The notes under the pieces were generated by a model, which saw only the letters and a list, made by a program, of their open reading frames with translations, did no database searches and was not told where the DNA came from. A DNA stretch of 64,000 nt from positions 1-64,000 of the forward strand of contig NZ_JASBRE010000012.1 in assembly GCF_029960815.1 (NCBI RefSeq). Reading direction: 5' to 3'. The position numbers and the translations under genes were made by a program. This document shows, piece by piece, positions 33,515 through 41,833 of this stretch. Position 1 is the stretch's first letter, and each line of letters begins with the position of its first letter. This DNA is from Pseudomonas sp. AL03. Lineage in GTDB: Bacteria; Pseudomonadota; Gammaproteobacteria; Pseudomonadales; Pseudomonadaceae.

Positions 33515-34438
33515 ATGTCGCAGACTCAACGTTTACTGTTAATTGCCCCGCCAGCCATGACCCGCACACCGGCGTTCGACCGTGCCGCCGCATTGGCACT
33601 CGCCATGCAAATGCCGTTGCACATCGTGGCGTTCGATTATTTGCAGGCGCTGGCGGTGGCCGGCCTGTTCGCCCCTGAACAAATCAACCTGGCCCGGGAC
33701 GGTTATTTGCACACCCATCGGCATTGGCTCGCGGAGCAAGCCGGGTTAATGAGCAAACACGGTGTCGAGGTCACCAGCGAAGTGGTGTGGGTACAGCATC
33801 CTTACGAGGAGATCTTGCACTTCGTCAACGAGATGCCGCTGGCGCTGATCATCAAGGATGCCGAGGAAGAATCAGCGTTGAAACGGGTGTTTTTCACGCC
33901 GCTGGATTGGCAGCTGCTGCGCGATTGTCCGGTGCCGGTGCATCTGGTGACCAACGCCCTCAATCCACGACCACGCAACGTGCTGGCCATCGTCGATGTC
34001 TTGCGCAGCGAAGAGCAGGACCAAGTGTTCAACGACCAGATTATTGACGCCGCGGCGAAGTTGGCCGCGCTGTGTGATGCCCGGCTTGAGCTGCTGCATG
34101 CCTATGACTGGACGGCCGTGTATGCCCAGGACATGGGCTTTGGCGCACTGCCGCTGGCCACGGGGATTTTTGAAGTCTTGGGATCGGTTCAGCACGAGGC
34201 ATTTGCCGCCCTGGCCGAACGCCATGGCGTGCCACCGGAATGTCGCCACTTCATCGAGGGCGTGCCGCTGTCGAGTATTTGTGAGTTTGCCGCAGACCAC
34301 CGCACCGATGTCATTGTGATGGGGACGGTGCAGCACAAGGGGTTGAACACGTTATTGGGAACCACGGCCGAACAACTCTTGCATCGGGCGCCTTGCAGTG
34401 TGCTGGCGATCAAACCCGGCAGGATGCTGCAATCCTGA
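33515..34438 (+). CDS. tandem-domain universal stress protein
   Basis: The 307-residue protein is a paralogue of the products at 32281 and 36412. It starts SQTQRLLLIAPPAMTRTPAF and includes MPLHIVAFDYLQALAVAGLF. The nucleotide motif of the second domain is visible in TDVIVMGTVQHKGLNTLLGT followed by TAEQLLHRAPCSVLAI. The start at 33515 has GAGG upstream. It is divergent from the other usp gene, with an imperfect Anr site ahead of it, so expression at low oxygen is likely. The two paralogues differ enough to have separate roles. Confidence 0.9.
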   Translation: MSQTQRLLLIAPPAMTRTPAFDRAAALALAMQMPLHIVAFDYLQALAVAGLFAPEQINLARDGYLHTHRHWLAEQAGLMSKHGVEVTSEVVWVQHPYEEILHFVNEMPLALIIKDAEEESALKRVFFTPLDWQLLRDCPVPVHLVTNALNPRPRNVLAIVDVLRSEEQDQVFNDQIIDAAAKLAALCDARLELLHAYDWTAVYAQDMGFGALPLATGIFEVLGSVQHEAFAALAERHGVPPECRHFIEGVPLSSICEFAADHRTDVIVMGTVQHKGLNTLLGTTAEQLLHRAPCSVLAIKPGRMLQS

Positions 34439-34490
34439 GTGCTGGATCGCCCCGCGATGAACCGTTGGCCGGAACATCGCGGGGAAATTT

Positions 34491-35054
34491 TTAAAGGTAC
34501 AGACGATGGATGACCTGACGGCTGTCATCGGGATCATTGTGCGTCTCAAAACCCAGGGCTTTGGCCAGGTCGCGCATGGGGGCGTTGCTGGAGGCATCAA
34601 CCGAATACATCTGACGAAAACCATTCTTGCGAGCAGCCTTGATCAAATGCTCCATCAGTAGCTGACCCAGGCCCAGATGCTTCCAGTCATCGGCGACGGT
34701 CACGGCGCATTCACATTCATGCTCGCCCGTGGCAGCGTAGCGGCTGACGCCGATCTCGATCAGTTGGCCGTTTTCATGGACCAGCGCGATGTAAGCCAGC
34801 CGCTGATTGTTATCGGTGTCCATCAACTGATTGAGCAAGGCGGTGCCGGGTTCGTTGATCTGCGCGAGAAAGCGCATATGCCGGGACTCGGCGGACAGAC
34901 GCTTGATAAAGGCGTATTCACGCTCGCGGTCTTTTTCCGCCAGCGGCCGGATCAGTATATGGCGGCCATCCTTGAGCGCTTCAATCCAGTATTGTCCGGT
35001 GACTGTCGCATAGGCGGCCGCAACCCGATCATTGTGGTCTTTGACATTGAGCAT
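34491..35054 (-). CDS. GNAT-family acetyltransferase of the low-oxygen island
   Basis: The 187-residue protein has a GNAT domain: HILIRPLAEKDREREYAFIK (N-terminal strand and helix), HECECAVTVADDWKHLGLGQ with LLMEHLIKAARKNGF (acetyl-CoA loop), and SVDASSNAPMRDLAKALGFE. The domain resembles that of Pat/GNAT protein lysine acetyltransferases but lacks their large nucleotide-binding half. The start at 35054 follows GGAGG. A dyad CTGAT-CTGG-ATCAG (35144-35157) upstream looks like an Anr site, so it fits the surrounding regulon. Its acceptor is unknown. Confidence 0.85.
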   Translation of the reverse strand: MLNVKDHNDRVAAAYATVTGQYWIEALKDGRHILIRPLAEKDREREYAFIKRLSAESRHMRFLAQINEPGTALLNQLMDTDNNQRLAYIALVHENGQLIEIGVSRYAATGEHECECAVTVADDWKHLGLGQLLMEHLIKAARKNGFRQMYSVDASSNAPMRDLAKALGFETHNDPDDSRQVIHRLYL

Positions 35055-35143
35055 GGGGTGATCCTCCATCCGGTTTGAAAGGCTGTCGCGCGGTGTCGAA
35101 CCACGCGGTTCATTCCTTTTTACGCCGCTGGCGGCGCTTGAAT

Positions 35144-35157
35144 CTGATCTGGATCAG
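35144..35157. promoter_or_regulatory. Anr-like box upstream of the acetyltransferase
   Basis: CTGAT-CTGG-ATCAG is a perfect dyad with one mismatch per half to TTGAT-N4-ATCAA. It is 90 bases upstream of the minus-strand gene. Confidence 0.55.
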
Positions 35158-35191
35158 AGAGTCGTGACAGAAGGTGTTCATGTACTCATGT

Positions 35192-35205
35192 TTGATGTAA
35201 ATCAA
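35192..35205. promoter_or_regulatory. Anr box upstream of a broken usp gene
   Basis: TTGAT-GTAA-ATCAA is a perfect match to the consensus, 76 bases before the truncated usp gene at 35281. Confidence 0.8.
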
Positions 35206-35280
35206 CCTGGGGGAGGGGGCAACGAGCGCAGTCTTAGACCTTGCCGGCGCTTGAGGGCCGGCGTCGAGCCGAGGTGTGTG

Positions 35281-35370
35281 ATGGGTCAATATCAACGTTT
35301 GTTGCTGATCGCCGATCAAACCCTGCATCAGTCTCCAGCCTTGTTCCGGGCTGTCGCGCTGGCCAGGGCA
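35281..35370 (+). pseudogene. 5' fragment of a universal stress protein gene
   Basis: The frame starts GQYQRLLLIADQTLHQSPAL and continues with FRAVALARA, closely matching the first 30 residues of the intact usp products (SQYQRLLLIINPALRHSQAI). It keeps its Anr box and a plausible ribosome site, then breaks into unrelated sequence. Only about a tenth of the gene survives. Confidence 0.75.
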
Positions 35371-35394
35371 GCATTCTGGCGGTCAGGCCGAACG

Positions 35395-35590
35395 TCAGGG
35401 GGTGAGCACGATCGCGCCGCTGAACTGACCTGCCCATTCGGCACCCAGTGATCGGGCATAGGCCTGGCCTTCGCTGTCATCCGGTCGGGTGAAGGCATAC
35501 ACCTGCTGCCCGCGGCCTCGCGCCGCTTGTATGGCCAAATGTGCTGCCGCACCGAAGCCATAGAGGCGCGCATGATGATTCTCCAGACGT
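35395..35590 (-). pseudogene. fragment of a zinc-type alcohol dehydrogenase gene
   Basis: The minus strand encodes [20 protein letters not shown], then [20 protein letters not shown], the NAD-binding Rossmann part of AdhP-like dehydrogenases (GxGxxxH variant). The catalytic zinc domain and the rest of the nucleotide domain are missing, and a stop follows SGAIVLTP. Such dehydrogenases often sit near usp genes in Anr-controlled islands. Confidence 0.65.
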
Positions 35591-35663
35591 GCGGTATTAG
35601 CGAAGGTGGCGATGACAGCCCACAACCAGCTGCTTGAGTCCTTCCATGTTGTGGATTTTGACG

Positions 35664-36175
35664 TTGCAGAAAAGCGGCCAGGCGCTCATCCGAGTTCATG
35701 TTGCCCAGCATCATCAGCATGTCGTGATCGCGCACGATTTCCCGACTCAGTACTTTGTTCAGGTTGTGCTGCAGCGACGGCAGTTCCCGGGTGAGTTTTT
35801 CCAGATGAGCAAAGTGGGGGGCAGACTTCGCTGTCCTCCAGAGCAAACGCATTGCAGGCATGCAGGTCCGTGCTGATGGCATCCAGGCCGAGCATCTCGC
35901 CAGGCATCTGGAAGCCGGTGACCTGCTCCCGACCATCGACCAAGAGCACACGGGTCTTGAACAAGCCGATACGGACTGCGTACAGGGAGCGCAACGGATC
36001 GCCTGCGCGGTAAAGTGCAACGCTTTTTTTTAACCTTGAAGCGTTGCACGATCAGGGTGTCCAGGCGCTCGACTTCCTGACCGGTCAGGCCAATTGGCAG
36101 GCACCACTCCAGTACGCTGCAGTTGGAGCAGGCAGCCTTTAGGTAATGAGCTTGAAGGGGGCGAACTTCAGGCAT
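35664..36175 (-). pseudogene. Crp/Fnr-family (Anr-like) regulator, frameshifted and truncated
   Basis: Three frames together give an Anr paralogue. The N-terminus has the iron-sulfur cysteines in CSNCSVLEWCLPIGL, and the cyclic-nucleotide-like domain continues as SVALYRAGDPLRSLYAVRIG and FQMPGEMLGLDAISTDLHAC. The dimer helix region includes [20 protein letters not shown]. An A8 run (near 36024-36031, seven A expected) and a C6 run (near 35817-35822, five expected) each add one base. After ERLAAFLQ the DNA-binding helix-turn-helix is gone, so it could not act even if the frames were repaired. The start at 36175 faces the usp gene at 36412 across an Anr box. Confidence 0.8.
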
Positions 36176-36268
36176 GTCAATGACGCCATTCCATGGACGT
36201 ATCAAGCATAGAGGGTAGGCCGTTTCGGACACCCGGAATCGACGGATGTCTATGCTTCACACAGGGAT

Positions 36269-36282
36269 CTGATATAGATCAA
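36269..36282. promoter_or_regulatory. Anr box between the fnr pseudogene and usp
   Basis: CTGAT-ATAG-ATCAA has one mismatch to consensus. It lies 130 bases upstream of usp and 94 bases upstream of the fnr pseudogene start. Confidence 0.7.
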
Positions 36283-36411
36283 CGGCAGGGGAGTGCTGGA
36301 GGAGGAATCTGGATTAACGCGGGTGCTCGATCCTGCGGGGACGCAACGGCTGGCCTCGGCAACGGTCGATGGACAGCGAGCGTCAAAGACCCACCTGACT
36401 GGAGGTAGATC

Positions 36412-37296
36412 ATGAGCCAGTATCAACGGTTGTTACTGATAATCAACCCGGCCCTGCGCCATTCCCAGGCAATAAACCATGCTGCAGCGCTGAGCATGGC
36501 CAGCGGCGCGAGTTTGCATATCGCCGCCTTGATTCCATCATTGGATCTGTTGTCGCTGCTCGAAGAAGGTGACCGGGAAAAGGCTCGGGAGCGCTACCTG
36601 CAGGATCATTGCGACTGGCTAAAGGCTCAGGCAAAAAGTCTGCGAGGCAGGGGCATCGGCGTCACCACAGAGGTGGCATGGGCCGATGATATGCGCGAAG
36701 CAATCCTTGATCACGTCATGGAAATGCAGCCCGACCTGTTGATCAAGGAAGTTCAGCATGAATCAGCGCTTAAACGCGCTTTTTTCACGCCACTGGATTG
36801 GCACTTGCTGCGCCACTGTCCGATACCGCTTTATCTGGTGGGCGGGAGCGGCTACGTGTTACCACGCAAGGTCGTTGCAGCGGTGGAAGTGTCGGATGCC
36901 GCGTCTCCCGACAACGAGCTGAATGACCGGATCATCCAGCAAGCGTGCGGCCTCGCCATGCAGTGTGATGCCGAGTTGCATTTGCTGTACGCCTGCAATA
37001 TTTCGGCCGCGTTCCTGGCGGACATGGGCGGTCTGACGCTGGCTGAACTCACTAAAGCGCTGCGCAGAGACCTGGAAAAATCATTCCTCAAGTTGGCCGG
37101 TCGGTTCGGTGTGCCCTCTGATCGTCGACATTTCATTGAGGGGCAACCCGTCACGGCGCTGAGCGAGTTCGCCAACGCGCATCAAGTGGATGTGATTGTG
37201 ATGGGCAGAGTCCAGTCCCATGGGGTGGACAAGCTTCTGGGCAGCACGACCGAACATATTCTGTATCAGGTGTCTTGCAGCGTTCTGGCGGTCTAG
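36412..37296 (+). CDS. tandem-domain universal stress protein
   Basis: The 294-residue protein is the third intact paralogue in the island, starting SQYQRLLLIINPALRHSQAI. Its second domain shows VDVIVMGRVQSHGVDKLLGS and TEHILYQVSCSVLAV. The first domain includes ALKRAFFTPLDWHLLRHCPI, a segment shared with the other two copies. A strong GGAGG precedes the ATG. The Anr box at 36269 suggests induction at low oxygen. It lies 103 bases before the phosphoribosyltransferase gene and may be co-transcribed with it. Confidence 0.9.
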   Translation: MSQYQRLLLIINPALRHSQAINHAAALSMASGASLHIAALIPSLDLLSLLEEGDREKARERYLQDHCDWLKAQAKSLRGRGIGVTTEVAWADDMREAILDHVMEMQPDLLIKEVQHESALKRAFFTPLDWHLLRHCPIPLYLVGGSGYVLPRKVVAAVEVSDAASPDNELNDRIIQQACGLAMQCDAELHLLYACNISAAFLADMGGLTLAELTKALRRDLEKSFLKLAGRFGVPSDRRHFIEGQPVTALSEFANAHQVDVIVMGRVQSHGVDKLLGSTTEHILYQVSCSVLAV

Positions 37297-37399
37297 AGGG
37301 CGTCGAGGCTGAACTTGATGTCAGCCACCGTCACACCGACAATCCTGGGTGGCCGTGTGATGCGAACCAACAGGCGTGATCGCCCGAGGAGGTTTTCAA

Positions 37400-38089
37400 A
37401 TGAGTCCCTCATCGCCAACCATCCTGCAGGACCGGGCCGCGGCCGGTCGACGTCTGGTGGAGCCGTTACTCAAATACGCGCATCGACCCGATGTCATCGT
37501 CCTTGCCTTGCCCCGTGGTGGTGTGCCGGTCGCCTATGAAGTGGCCACTGCCCTGGAGGTTCGCCTCGACCTGATGCTGGTGCGCAAGCTCGGGGTTCCG
37601 TCCCATCAGGAGCTCGCCATGGGCGCCATCGCCAGCGGCGGCATCCAAGTCCTCAATGAACACGCGCTGCGGGCCCATCCGATTGATAAGGCCACGTTCG
37701 ATACCGTGGTCGAACGGGAAACCCGGGAGCTGTTGCGCCGCGAGCAGGTTTACCGGGGAACGCGCGGGCCTGTGCAACTCAAGGATCAAGTGGTGATTCT
37801 GATCGACGACGGCCTGGCGACAGGCGCCTCGATGATGGCGGCGATACACGCGGTGCGTGTGCAGGCGCCGTCGCGTATCGTCGTTGCCGTGCCGGTGGCG
37901 CCGATTGAGACGGCGGAGGCGCTGCGCAGCGAGGTGGATGAGCTGATATGCCCGCTCATTCCCGACTGGCTCATGTCGATCGGCCGTTGGTACATGGACT
38001 TTACCCAGACCTCGGATGCCGAGGTCATCAAGCTGTTGCGGCGGGCCTGGCAGCGAGAGTCCAGCGCCGCTGATCATTATCGTCAATAG
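37400..38089 (+). CDS. phosphoribosyltransferase-family protein
   Basis: The 229-residue protein has the PRPP-binding motif VVILIDDGLATGASMMAAI (about 131-149) and the family start DRAAAGRRLVEPLLKYAHRP followed by VIVLALPRGGVPVAYEVATA. It belongs to the stand-alone PRTase group often found with usp genes and predicted hydrolases; no substrate is known for this group. GAGGAGG precedes the ATG at 37400, so the longer frame from 37376 is rejected. It follows usp on the same strand. Confidence 0.85.
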   Translation: MSPSSPTILQDRAAAGRRLVEPLLKYAHRPDVIVLALPRGGVPVAYEVATALEVRLDLMLVRKLGVPSHQELAMGAIASGGIQVLNEHALRAHPIDKATFDTVVERETRELLRREQVYRGTRGPVQLKDQVVILIDDGLATGASMMAAIHAVRVQAPSRIVVAVPVAPIETAEALRSEVDELICPLIPDWLMSIGRWYMDFTQTSDAEVIKLLRRAWQRESSAADHYRQ

Positions 38090-38099
38090 CGACTCAGAG

Positions 38100-38650
38100 G
38101 GATGCGAGGCCTCTAGCCAGTCTTCAAACCGGGTCGCTCCGACAATGGGCTTATCGCCTGGCGTGAGGGATTTGTCATCGATCGGCGCGCCGAAGTAAGG
38201 AACCGTGTCGTCCGAAACCGCCTCGCGCGGGTCCTTGGTGTGTTTCAGGTACTCGCTCACGAACTCGACAATCGGTCGGCGATCAGGCCCGGCTACTTCC
38301 ACTGTCTGATTGATCGGCGCTTTTTGAGCGAGATCCGTCAGTGCGGCTGCGACATCGACCGAGGCCACCGGTTGCAACGCGGCAGACGTTAAATGGATGG
38401 TGTTACCGTCCTCGCGACCCGAGTAAGCAATGACACCAATGAACTCGAAGAATTGCGTGGCGCGCAGGATGGTGTAGGGAACGCCTGACGCTTTGATGAG
38501 TTTTTCCTGGGCCATCTTGGCCCGAAAATAACCACTGCCGAGCATACGTTCGGTGCCGACGACTGACAGGGCAACATGGTGTTTGGTGCCGGCTACCTTT
38601 TCGGCAGCGAACAGGAGAGCGCCAGGTGGAATAAACGGCGTTTCTTTGCT
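38100..38650 (-). pseudogene. NmrA-type NAD(P)-binding oxidoreductase, both ends lost
   Basis: The minus strand encodes AAEKVAGTKHHVALSVVGTE, GYFRAKMAQEKLIKASGVPY and TILRATQFFEFIGVIA, the middle and C-terminal parts of SDR-like NmrA proteins, and ends near TRFEDWLEAS. The N-terminal Rossmann glycine motif is absent: an in-frame stop lies at 38651-38653. The normal stop is also lost, so the frame runs on antisense through the PRTase gene. Deletions on both sides are the simplest reading. Confidence 0.75.
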
Positions 38651-38720
38651 TTAGTCCACCTGTCGCTGGCTAACGTGTGCGGCGCCTCAGCTCATGACGG
38701 GAGCCCCGACCGGAGAACCC

Positions 38721-39290
38721 ATGAAACATCGATTCCTGACCTGCGCGGCGCTGGTTGCCGCCCTCGCATTCGGCGTGTTGCCTTGCGTCCAGGCGGTCGA
38801 GTACACGCAGGTGAATGAAACCGCCAGCACGATCTCCTTCACGTATAAACAGTTCTCCTCGCGGGTATACGGCACGTTCGGCAAGTTCGAGGCCACGCTT
38901 GATTTCGACACGGCGAACCCGTCAGCAGCCCACACCGCGCTCACCATCCAGCTCGACAGCATCGATGCCGGAAGCAGCGACGCCAACAGCGAACTGCAAA
39001 AGCCAGCCTGGTTCGACTCGGCATCGTTTCCAGTGGCGACGTTTGAATCGACCGGCGTGAAGGTGTTGAGCGACAACCACTACTCGATCACCGGAAAACT
39101 CACGCTCAGGGGGATAACGCGTGAAGTGGATGTGCCGGTCCTCCTGAAGTCCGAGAACGCCATCGGGATTTTCGATGGCCAGTTAACGCTCAAACGCAGC
39201 GACTTCAAAGTCGGTGAAGGCGAATGGGCCGACGGTGTCGTCTCTGACAAGATCAATATCCGGTTTCGCATGGTTGCGCCGGAGCAGTAA
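38721..39290 (+). CDS. YceI-family periplasmic protein
   Basis: The 189-residue protein has a signal peptide (about 1-24, ending CVQA) and a lipocalin-like YceI domain: ASTISFTYKQFSSRVYGTFG, then LDSIDAGSSDANSELQKPAW, then GKLTLRGITREVDVPVLL. YceI proteins bind isoprenoid or lipid-like molecules in the periplasm and are often induced by stress or high pH. GGAGAACCC precedes the ATG at 38721. It is monocistronic. There is no sign of a cytochrome b561 partner, which often accompanies yceI. Confidence 0.9.
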   Translation: MKHRFLTCAALVAALAFGVLPCVQAVEYTQVNETASTISFTYKQFSSRVYGTFGKFEATLDFDTANPSAAHTALTIQLDSIDAGSSDANSELQKPAWFDSASFPVATFESTGVKVLSDNHYSITGKLTLRGITREVDVPVLLKSENAIGIFDGQLTLKRSDFKVGEGEWADGVVSDKINIRFRMVAPEQ

Positions 39291-39439
39291 CGTGCGTCTG
39301 GTACTCCACGTTGTTTGCCCCTCGCCACAGGGACTTGTCCATACCGGCGAGTACTTTGTAAGCCGCGCTGCTCCAGCACGTTATGATAGGCACGCCCGCG
39401 AACACATTCTTCACGTCCGCCCCAGAGTCAGAGCCACGA

Positions 39440-40162
39440 ATGCCCCAGATCACCCATTTCAAAACCCCGTGCCCCGAGCACATCAATAGCCAGATCCTGC
39501 AGATGGTGGTCGATTACCTGACCGACATCAGCATGATCGCTATCGCGCCGAGCAACCTGTTGTACAACGTGTACCAGTACGCGATCGGCTACGAGGTTCA
39601 CCTCTATCTGGAGGCGTTGAACGGGGCGAAAGGGATTGCCGTGGAGTTGCTCGTCGCGACCGACGAAGACGACCCCGAGAAGGTTGTCGGCTTTCTGTTG
39701 TACCTGCCGGTCAAGGACGATCCCGATGCGTGCGGCGTGGCTTATATGGCGGTGCAGGCCAGCCATCGGCGTCAGGGTGTCGCCCGAAAGATGCTGCAGG
39801 AAATGGTTGCCCGTTACCCTCATGCTGAACTGACATGCGCTGTGACCAAGGTTCCGTATTTTGAGGCAATGGGCTTTCAGCTAGTGGGCGTGCGCGGTAC
39901 TCAGGTGCTGATGAACACCCGTGACCATGGCACCGACGGCTTGATGGCCCTGCTGGACGTGGCGTCGATCTACAGCTCGTTGGAGGTGCGGCAGATTCAT
40001 ACCTATCTGCTGCAAAAACACGGCAAACGGGCGATGCTCGATGCGGAAAAGCAGCGTGACCGGCATCTGGACCAGATGACGCGCAAGGCGAATGAGTGTG
40101 TCCGCGAGCGACTGGGTGAAGGTGCCGTGCCAGCCCATTCCCCTCGACTGCGGTTGGTCTAA
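39440..40162 (+). CDS. GNAT-family acetyltransferase
   Basis: The 240-residue protein has a GNAT core with VAYMAVQASHRRQGVARKML (acetyl-CoA loop RRQGVA) and a long C-terminal helical extension (about 165-240: LEVRQIHTYLLQKHGKRAML and on). The N-terminus is also longer than in minimal GNATs. The substrate cannot be told. I chose ATG 39440, which begins PQITHFKTPCPEHINSQILQ; the frame extends upstream without support. It ends before a group of hairpins shared with the convergent tetR-type gene. Confidence 0.75.
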   Translation: MPQITHFKTPCPEHINSQILQMVVDYLTDISMIAIAPSNLLYNVYQYAIGYEVHLYLEALNGAKGIAVELLVATDEDDPEKVVGFLLYLPVKDDPDACGVAYMAVQASHRRQGVARKMLQEMVARYPHAELTCAVTKVPYFEAMGFQLVGVRGTQVLMNTRDHGTDGLMALLDVASIYSSLEVRQIHTYLLQKHGKRAMLDAEKQRDRHLDQMTRKANECVRERLGEGAVPAHSPRLRLV

Positions 40163-40187
40163 GTCACCTTCGACGCAATGCAAAAAA

Positions 40188-40354
40188 AGCCCTTGGTGCG
40201 GACAACGCGCCAAGGGCTTTCTGGTGTCTGGAATTCATGCAGATAAAAAAAGAGCCTCAAAGCTCTTTGATGGGGAGGAAGTAGAGCCCTCGAGGCTCAA
40301 GATGCGCATGAAACAAGTGGTGAGCTTGGTAGGGGTTCATTTCACCCACCACTT
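40188..40354. terminator. terminator and hairpin cluster between convergent genes
   Basis: AGCCCTTGG (40188-40196)/CCAAGGGCT (40210-40218) followed by TTT is a good bidirectional terminator, with an A-tract on its left side. It is followed by AAAGAGC/GCTCTTT (40249-40268), GAGCC/GGCTC (40284-40298) and AAGTGGTG/CACCACTT (40315-40354). The first is a standard terminator; the role of the other three is unclear. Confidence 0.75.
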
Positions 40355-40427
40355 ACGCAACGGCTTGAGCAAACAAGCGGCTGCGTAAAATCATCTTAGA
40401 AAGATGGGGGTTCGCACTCAAGTACCG

Positions 40428-41096
40428 CTAGTCGCATGCTGTTTCAGGCGTCACCCCGGCGATCTCTCCAGCGTCTCCACGCGCACTCCTTTCAACCATC
40501 CCCACGATGGTTTCAAACAATTCGTCCTGTGCCTGCACGGCAGTGACTTCTCCATTTGCCGCGGCGTGGGACAAGGCTTCCGCCGCACCGAGCATCGCCC
40601 GCAATCCCGCTGCCTTGATATCACCCGAGCCAGCAAAAGGGGCGAGGGCGGTCCGGCACTTGTTGAGGAAAATCGCTTCGTACTCGCGCTTGATCTTCTC
40701 CAGTTCCGGGGAGCTGGCCAATGCCGCGATGACGCCGGGGATTTCGTTGCCCTGAAGCAGCACGCAGTCGACGTACGACGAAGCGATCACCCTGGCGGTG
40801 CCGGGCAAAGTCGGTTCGTTGTCCTGAAGCGCAGCATCCATCAGTGCAGTCTGTCGGGCATCGAAGTCCTGGTAGAGCGCCGCCAACAACCCGGATCGCG
40901 TGGTGAAGTGATCGTAAACCACCGGTTTGGTCACCCCGGCTTGCTCGGCGAGCCGACCCAATGTCAGCGCGTCCGTGCCTTCTTCCCGAACGAGTTGCCA
41001 GGCAACGTCCAGCAACTGGCGTTGGCGGTCCCCCCGGGACATTCGTCGTCGCGGTGGCGGGGTGGAATCTTGCACGTCTGTTTCGGTGGTTGACAT
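40428..41096 (-). CDS. TetR-family regulator
   Basis: The 222-residue protein has a TetR HTH at about residues 25-70: LLDVAWQLVREEGTDALTLG then RLAEQAGVTKPVVYDHFTTR. The C-terminal ligand domain is all-helical (about 80-200) with no recognisable specificity. It is divergent from the quinone reductase gene, with 86 bases between the two starts. Two near-identical 11-mers (TACCAA-A/G-AGTA) in that gap are candidate operators, so it most likely represses the reductase and itself until a quinone or electrophile binds. Confidence 0.88.
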   Translation of the reverse strand: MSTTETDVQDSTPPPRRRMSRGDRQRQLLDVAWQLVREEGTDALTLGRLAEQAGVTKPVVYDHFTTRSGLLAALYQDFDARQTALMDAALQDNEPTLPGTARVIASSYVDCVLLQGNEIPGVIAALASSPELEKIKREYEAIFLNKCRTALAPFAGSGDIKAAGLRAMLGAAEALSHAAANGEVTAVQAQDELFETIVGMVERSARGDAGEIAGVTPETACD

Positions 41097-41103
41097 GACT
41101 ATG

Positions 41104-41142
41104 TACCAAAAGTAATTTAATGATCATAACTTACCAAGAGTA
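41104..41142. promoter_or_regulatory. paired direct repeats, candidate TetR operator
   Basis: TACCAAAAGTA (41104-41114) and TACCAAGAGTA (41132-41142) differ by one base and start 28 bases apart, in the gap between the tetR-type gene and the reductase gene. Confidence 0.55.
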
Positions 41143-41182
41143 TATAAATTCCGCCTTGTGCTCTCAATCAGGAGTTTCCAGC

Positions 41183-41833
41183 ATGCACGCGCTTATCGTT
41201 GTAGCTCATCACGATCCTCGTTCGTTGACGCAAAGCCTGGCTGCGCAAGTCGCTCAGGGCATCACCCTGGACGATCCCGGTCATACCATTGAAATCGCCG
41301 ATCTCTCGGCCGAAGGGTTCGACCCGAGGTTCAGCGCCGCTGATCTGGCAGTGCATCACCGGGAGGCGCCGCCCCCTGCTGATGTGGTTGCCGAGCAAGC
41401 GCGGATAGACCGCGCCGATGCGCTGGTGCTGGTTTATCCCGTCTACTGGTGGTCGATGCCGGCGCTGCTCAAGGGCTGGATTGATCGGGTGTTTGCCAAC
41501 GGCTGGGCGTTCGATTTCGGTGCAGATGCCAAGCTGGAGAAGAAGCTTGGTCATCTGCGGGTTCACCTGATCGGCGTGGGCGGTGCCGACGCTGCAACCT
41601 ACGCCCGGCACGGTTATGCCGAGGCCATGAAGACGCAGATTGACCATGGAATTTTCGATTATTGCGGTGCGCAGGTGGTGACGTCCGAACGGCTGCTCGA
41701 ATCGGAAATTCAGGATCCGGCGGTTCATTTGGCTGCCGCACGGGCCTTGGGGTGCGAGCTTTTTGCGGCATCCAGCCCCATCAACTCTGCTAGACCTGTT
41801 CGCCTGGCCAACCGGCCAGACGCAACGCGTTGA
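41183..41833 (+). CDS. NAD(P)H:quinone oxidoreductase, flavodoxin fold
   Basis: The 216-residue enzyme belongs to the NQO1/MdaB/KefF-like group. HALIVVAHHDPRSLTQSLAA is the FMN/FAD phosphate loop, and LVLVYPVYWWSMPALLKGWI with DRVFANGWAFDF is the second flavin motif. It should carry out two-electron reduction of quinones or nitroaromatics, protecting against redox cycling. The start at 41183 follows CAGGAG. The divergent TetR-type gene likely regulates it. The 3' end overlaps the end of the convergent P1 peptidase gene by 44 bases, so the last dozen residues of one of them may be a run-on. Confidence 0.87.
   Translation: MHALIVVAHHDPRSLTQSLAAQVAQGITLDDPGHTIEIADLSAEGFDPRFSAADLAVHHREAPPPADVVAEQARIDRADALVLVYPVYWWSMPALLKGWIDRVFANGWAFDFGADAKLEKKLGHLRVHLIGVGGADAATYARHGYAEAMKTQIDHGIFDYCGAQVVTSERLLESEIQDPAVHLAAARALGCELFAASSPINSARPVRLANRPDATR

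Noticed and set aside
37466..38545. A 359-codon minus-strand frame covering the phosphoribosyltransferase gene
   Set aside because: Only its first 145 or so codons match a family (NmrA). The rest is antisense to a well-supported gene with a clear ribosome site and PRPP motif.
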